This document shows, piece by piece, positions 5,468 to 5,840 of a stretch of DNA of 5,840 nucleotides. The translations under genes were made by a program, and so were the position numbers. Within the stretch, counting starts at the first letter, position 1; the number at the start of each line of letters is the position of its first letter. The DNA comes from Xanthobacteraceae bacterium (lineage in GTDB: Bacteria > Pseudomonadota > Alphaproteobacteria > Rhizobiales > Xanthobacteraceae). The stretch lies in NCBI GenBank assembly GCA_019746355.1, contig JAIESC010000111.1, positions 1 through 5,840 of the forward strand, in the 5' to 3' direction. The notes under the pieces are model-generated. The model saw only the letters and a program-made list of their open reading frames with translations, did not search any database and was not told the DNA's origin.

Positions 5468-5840
5468 CTAGATACCTAGGAGATCCCCAATTCGCTTTCG
5501 GGACGACCATTCCGGCACAGCGATAAGACGTCGCTCTATTCGGACGGTTTCCACCTCGCCGAGGCGCGCCATGGCGGCCTGGGATGCCGTGTAGGCGGTG
5601 AGTTTCATGCGTTTACGCAGCCATTGGATGATCGTCTGCAGGTTCGAGAGGCCGAAGAATTTGTTAGCCGCCTCTAGTCTACTGACGATGCCGTCGGCCG
5701 CACGGACAACGCCTTCTTCCCTCCTCAAGCAGGGCCGATGCATCGAGGACATGCCGGCTGGTCACGAGCGCAAGTCGACGCTGAAGGTGTGTGCATGCAT
5801 TTACCAGATTGCGAGCGTCAATCAGGGGAGATGCACCCTC
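5468..5840 (-). pseudogene. Unrecognised gene, apparently frameshifted and cut by the right edge
   Basis: Two overlapping minus-strand frames look like halves of one protein. The upstream frame is open from the window edge (5840) to a stop at 5681-5679 and reads, near its start, ASPLIDARNLVNACTHLQRR. The downstream frame ends at TAG 5470-5468 and contains VRAADGIVSRLEAANKFFG and QTIIQWLRKRMKLTAYTAS. Removing one base from the CCC at 5719-5721 (GGG on the coding strand) joins them as LLEEEEGVVRAADGIV. The downstream frame alone has an ATG at 5752 (94 aa) but no Shine-Dalgarno there, and its first dozen residues fit poorly with the rest; it stays the alternative if the frameshift is rejected. 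The product would be soluble and mostly helical, with a basic C-terminus; I do not recognise the family. It ends 52 bases before the DUF2235 start on the same strand, so co-transcription is likely. Confidence 0.5.

Noticed and set aside
3928..5526. Plus-strand open frame of 532 codons, longer than the gene opposite it
   Set aside because: It is the antisense shadow of the DUF2235 hydrolase. It shows no family motif, is rich in Arg/His/Gly in the way of antisense frames of GC-rich genes, and the minus strand has clear catalytic motifs and a strong RBS.
3061..5840. Search for attR (copy of the tRNA 3' end)
   Set aside because: By eye no stretch resembling the T arm plus acceptor end was found on either strand, so the far end of the element is not in this window.

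Overview
The window reads as the left junction of an integrative element inserted at a tRNA-Thr gene in a high-GC proteobacterium. Dense GC-rich coding, a P4-type integrase with an N-terminal DUF4102 domain, and tRNA-Thr(CGU) as the target suit Alphaproteobacteria, but the sequence alone does not fix the genus. DNA left of the tRNA (1-1478) is extremely GC-rich. DNA to its right is visibly less so and uses more A/T at third codon positions, as expected where host chromosome meets acquired DNA.

Layout. 1-1250 (minus): a lactate permease (LctP/LldP) family transporter, N-terminal 416 residues, running off the left edge. 1251-1478: a non-coding gap with about nine degenerate 12-bp repeats and a possible tRNA promoter. 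1479-1554 (plus): tRNA-Thr(CGU) with encoded CCA, the probable attB/attL. 1555-1755: an attachment-site arm with small inverted repeats and three GGTACAC direct repeats. 1756-3051 (plus): tyrosine integrase. 3048-3422 (minus): a small excisionase-type helix-turn-helix protein, convergent with the integrase and sharing a CTAG with it at the stops. 3423-3864: a possible promoter for that gene plus an ORF of doubtful reality. 3865-5415 (minus): a DUF2235 serine hydrolase (related to Tle1 phospholipases) with an internal hydrophobic segment and a TTG start behind a strong Shine-Dalgarno. 5468-5840 (minus): an unrecognised gene that appears frameshifted and runs off the right edge.

How the parts fit. 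The integrase and the HTH protein (a candidate recombination directionality factor) would form the integration/excision module next to attL. The DUF2235 hydrolase and the upstream frameshifted gene are the first cargo and run toward the integrase module. The matching attR is not in the window, so the element extends to the right.

The points most worth a second look are an apparent 60-bp internal duplication in the integrase that puts Lys where the family's last catalytic His normally sits, the DUF2235 hydrolase with its membrane segment and a dyad over its ribosome binding site, and the probable one-base frameshift at 5719-5721. I see no CRISPR array, complete insertion sequence or clear multi-gene defence system here.
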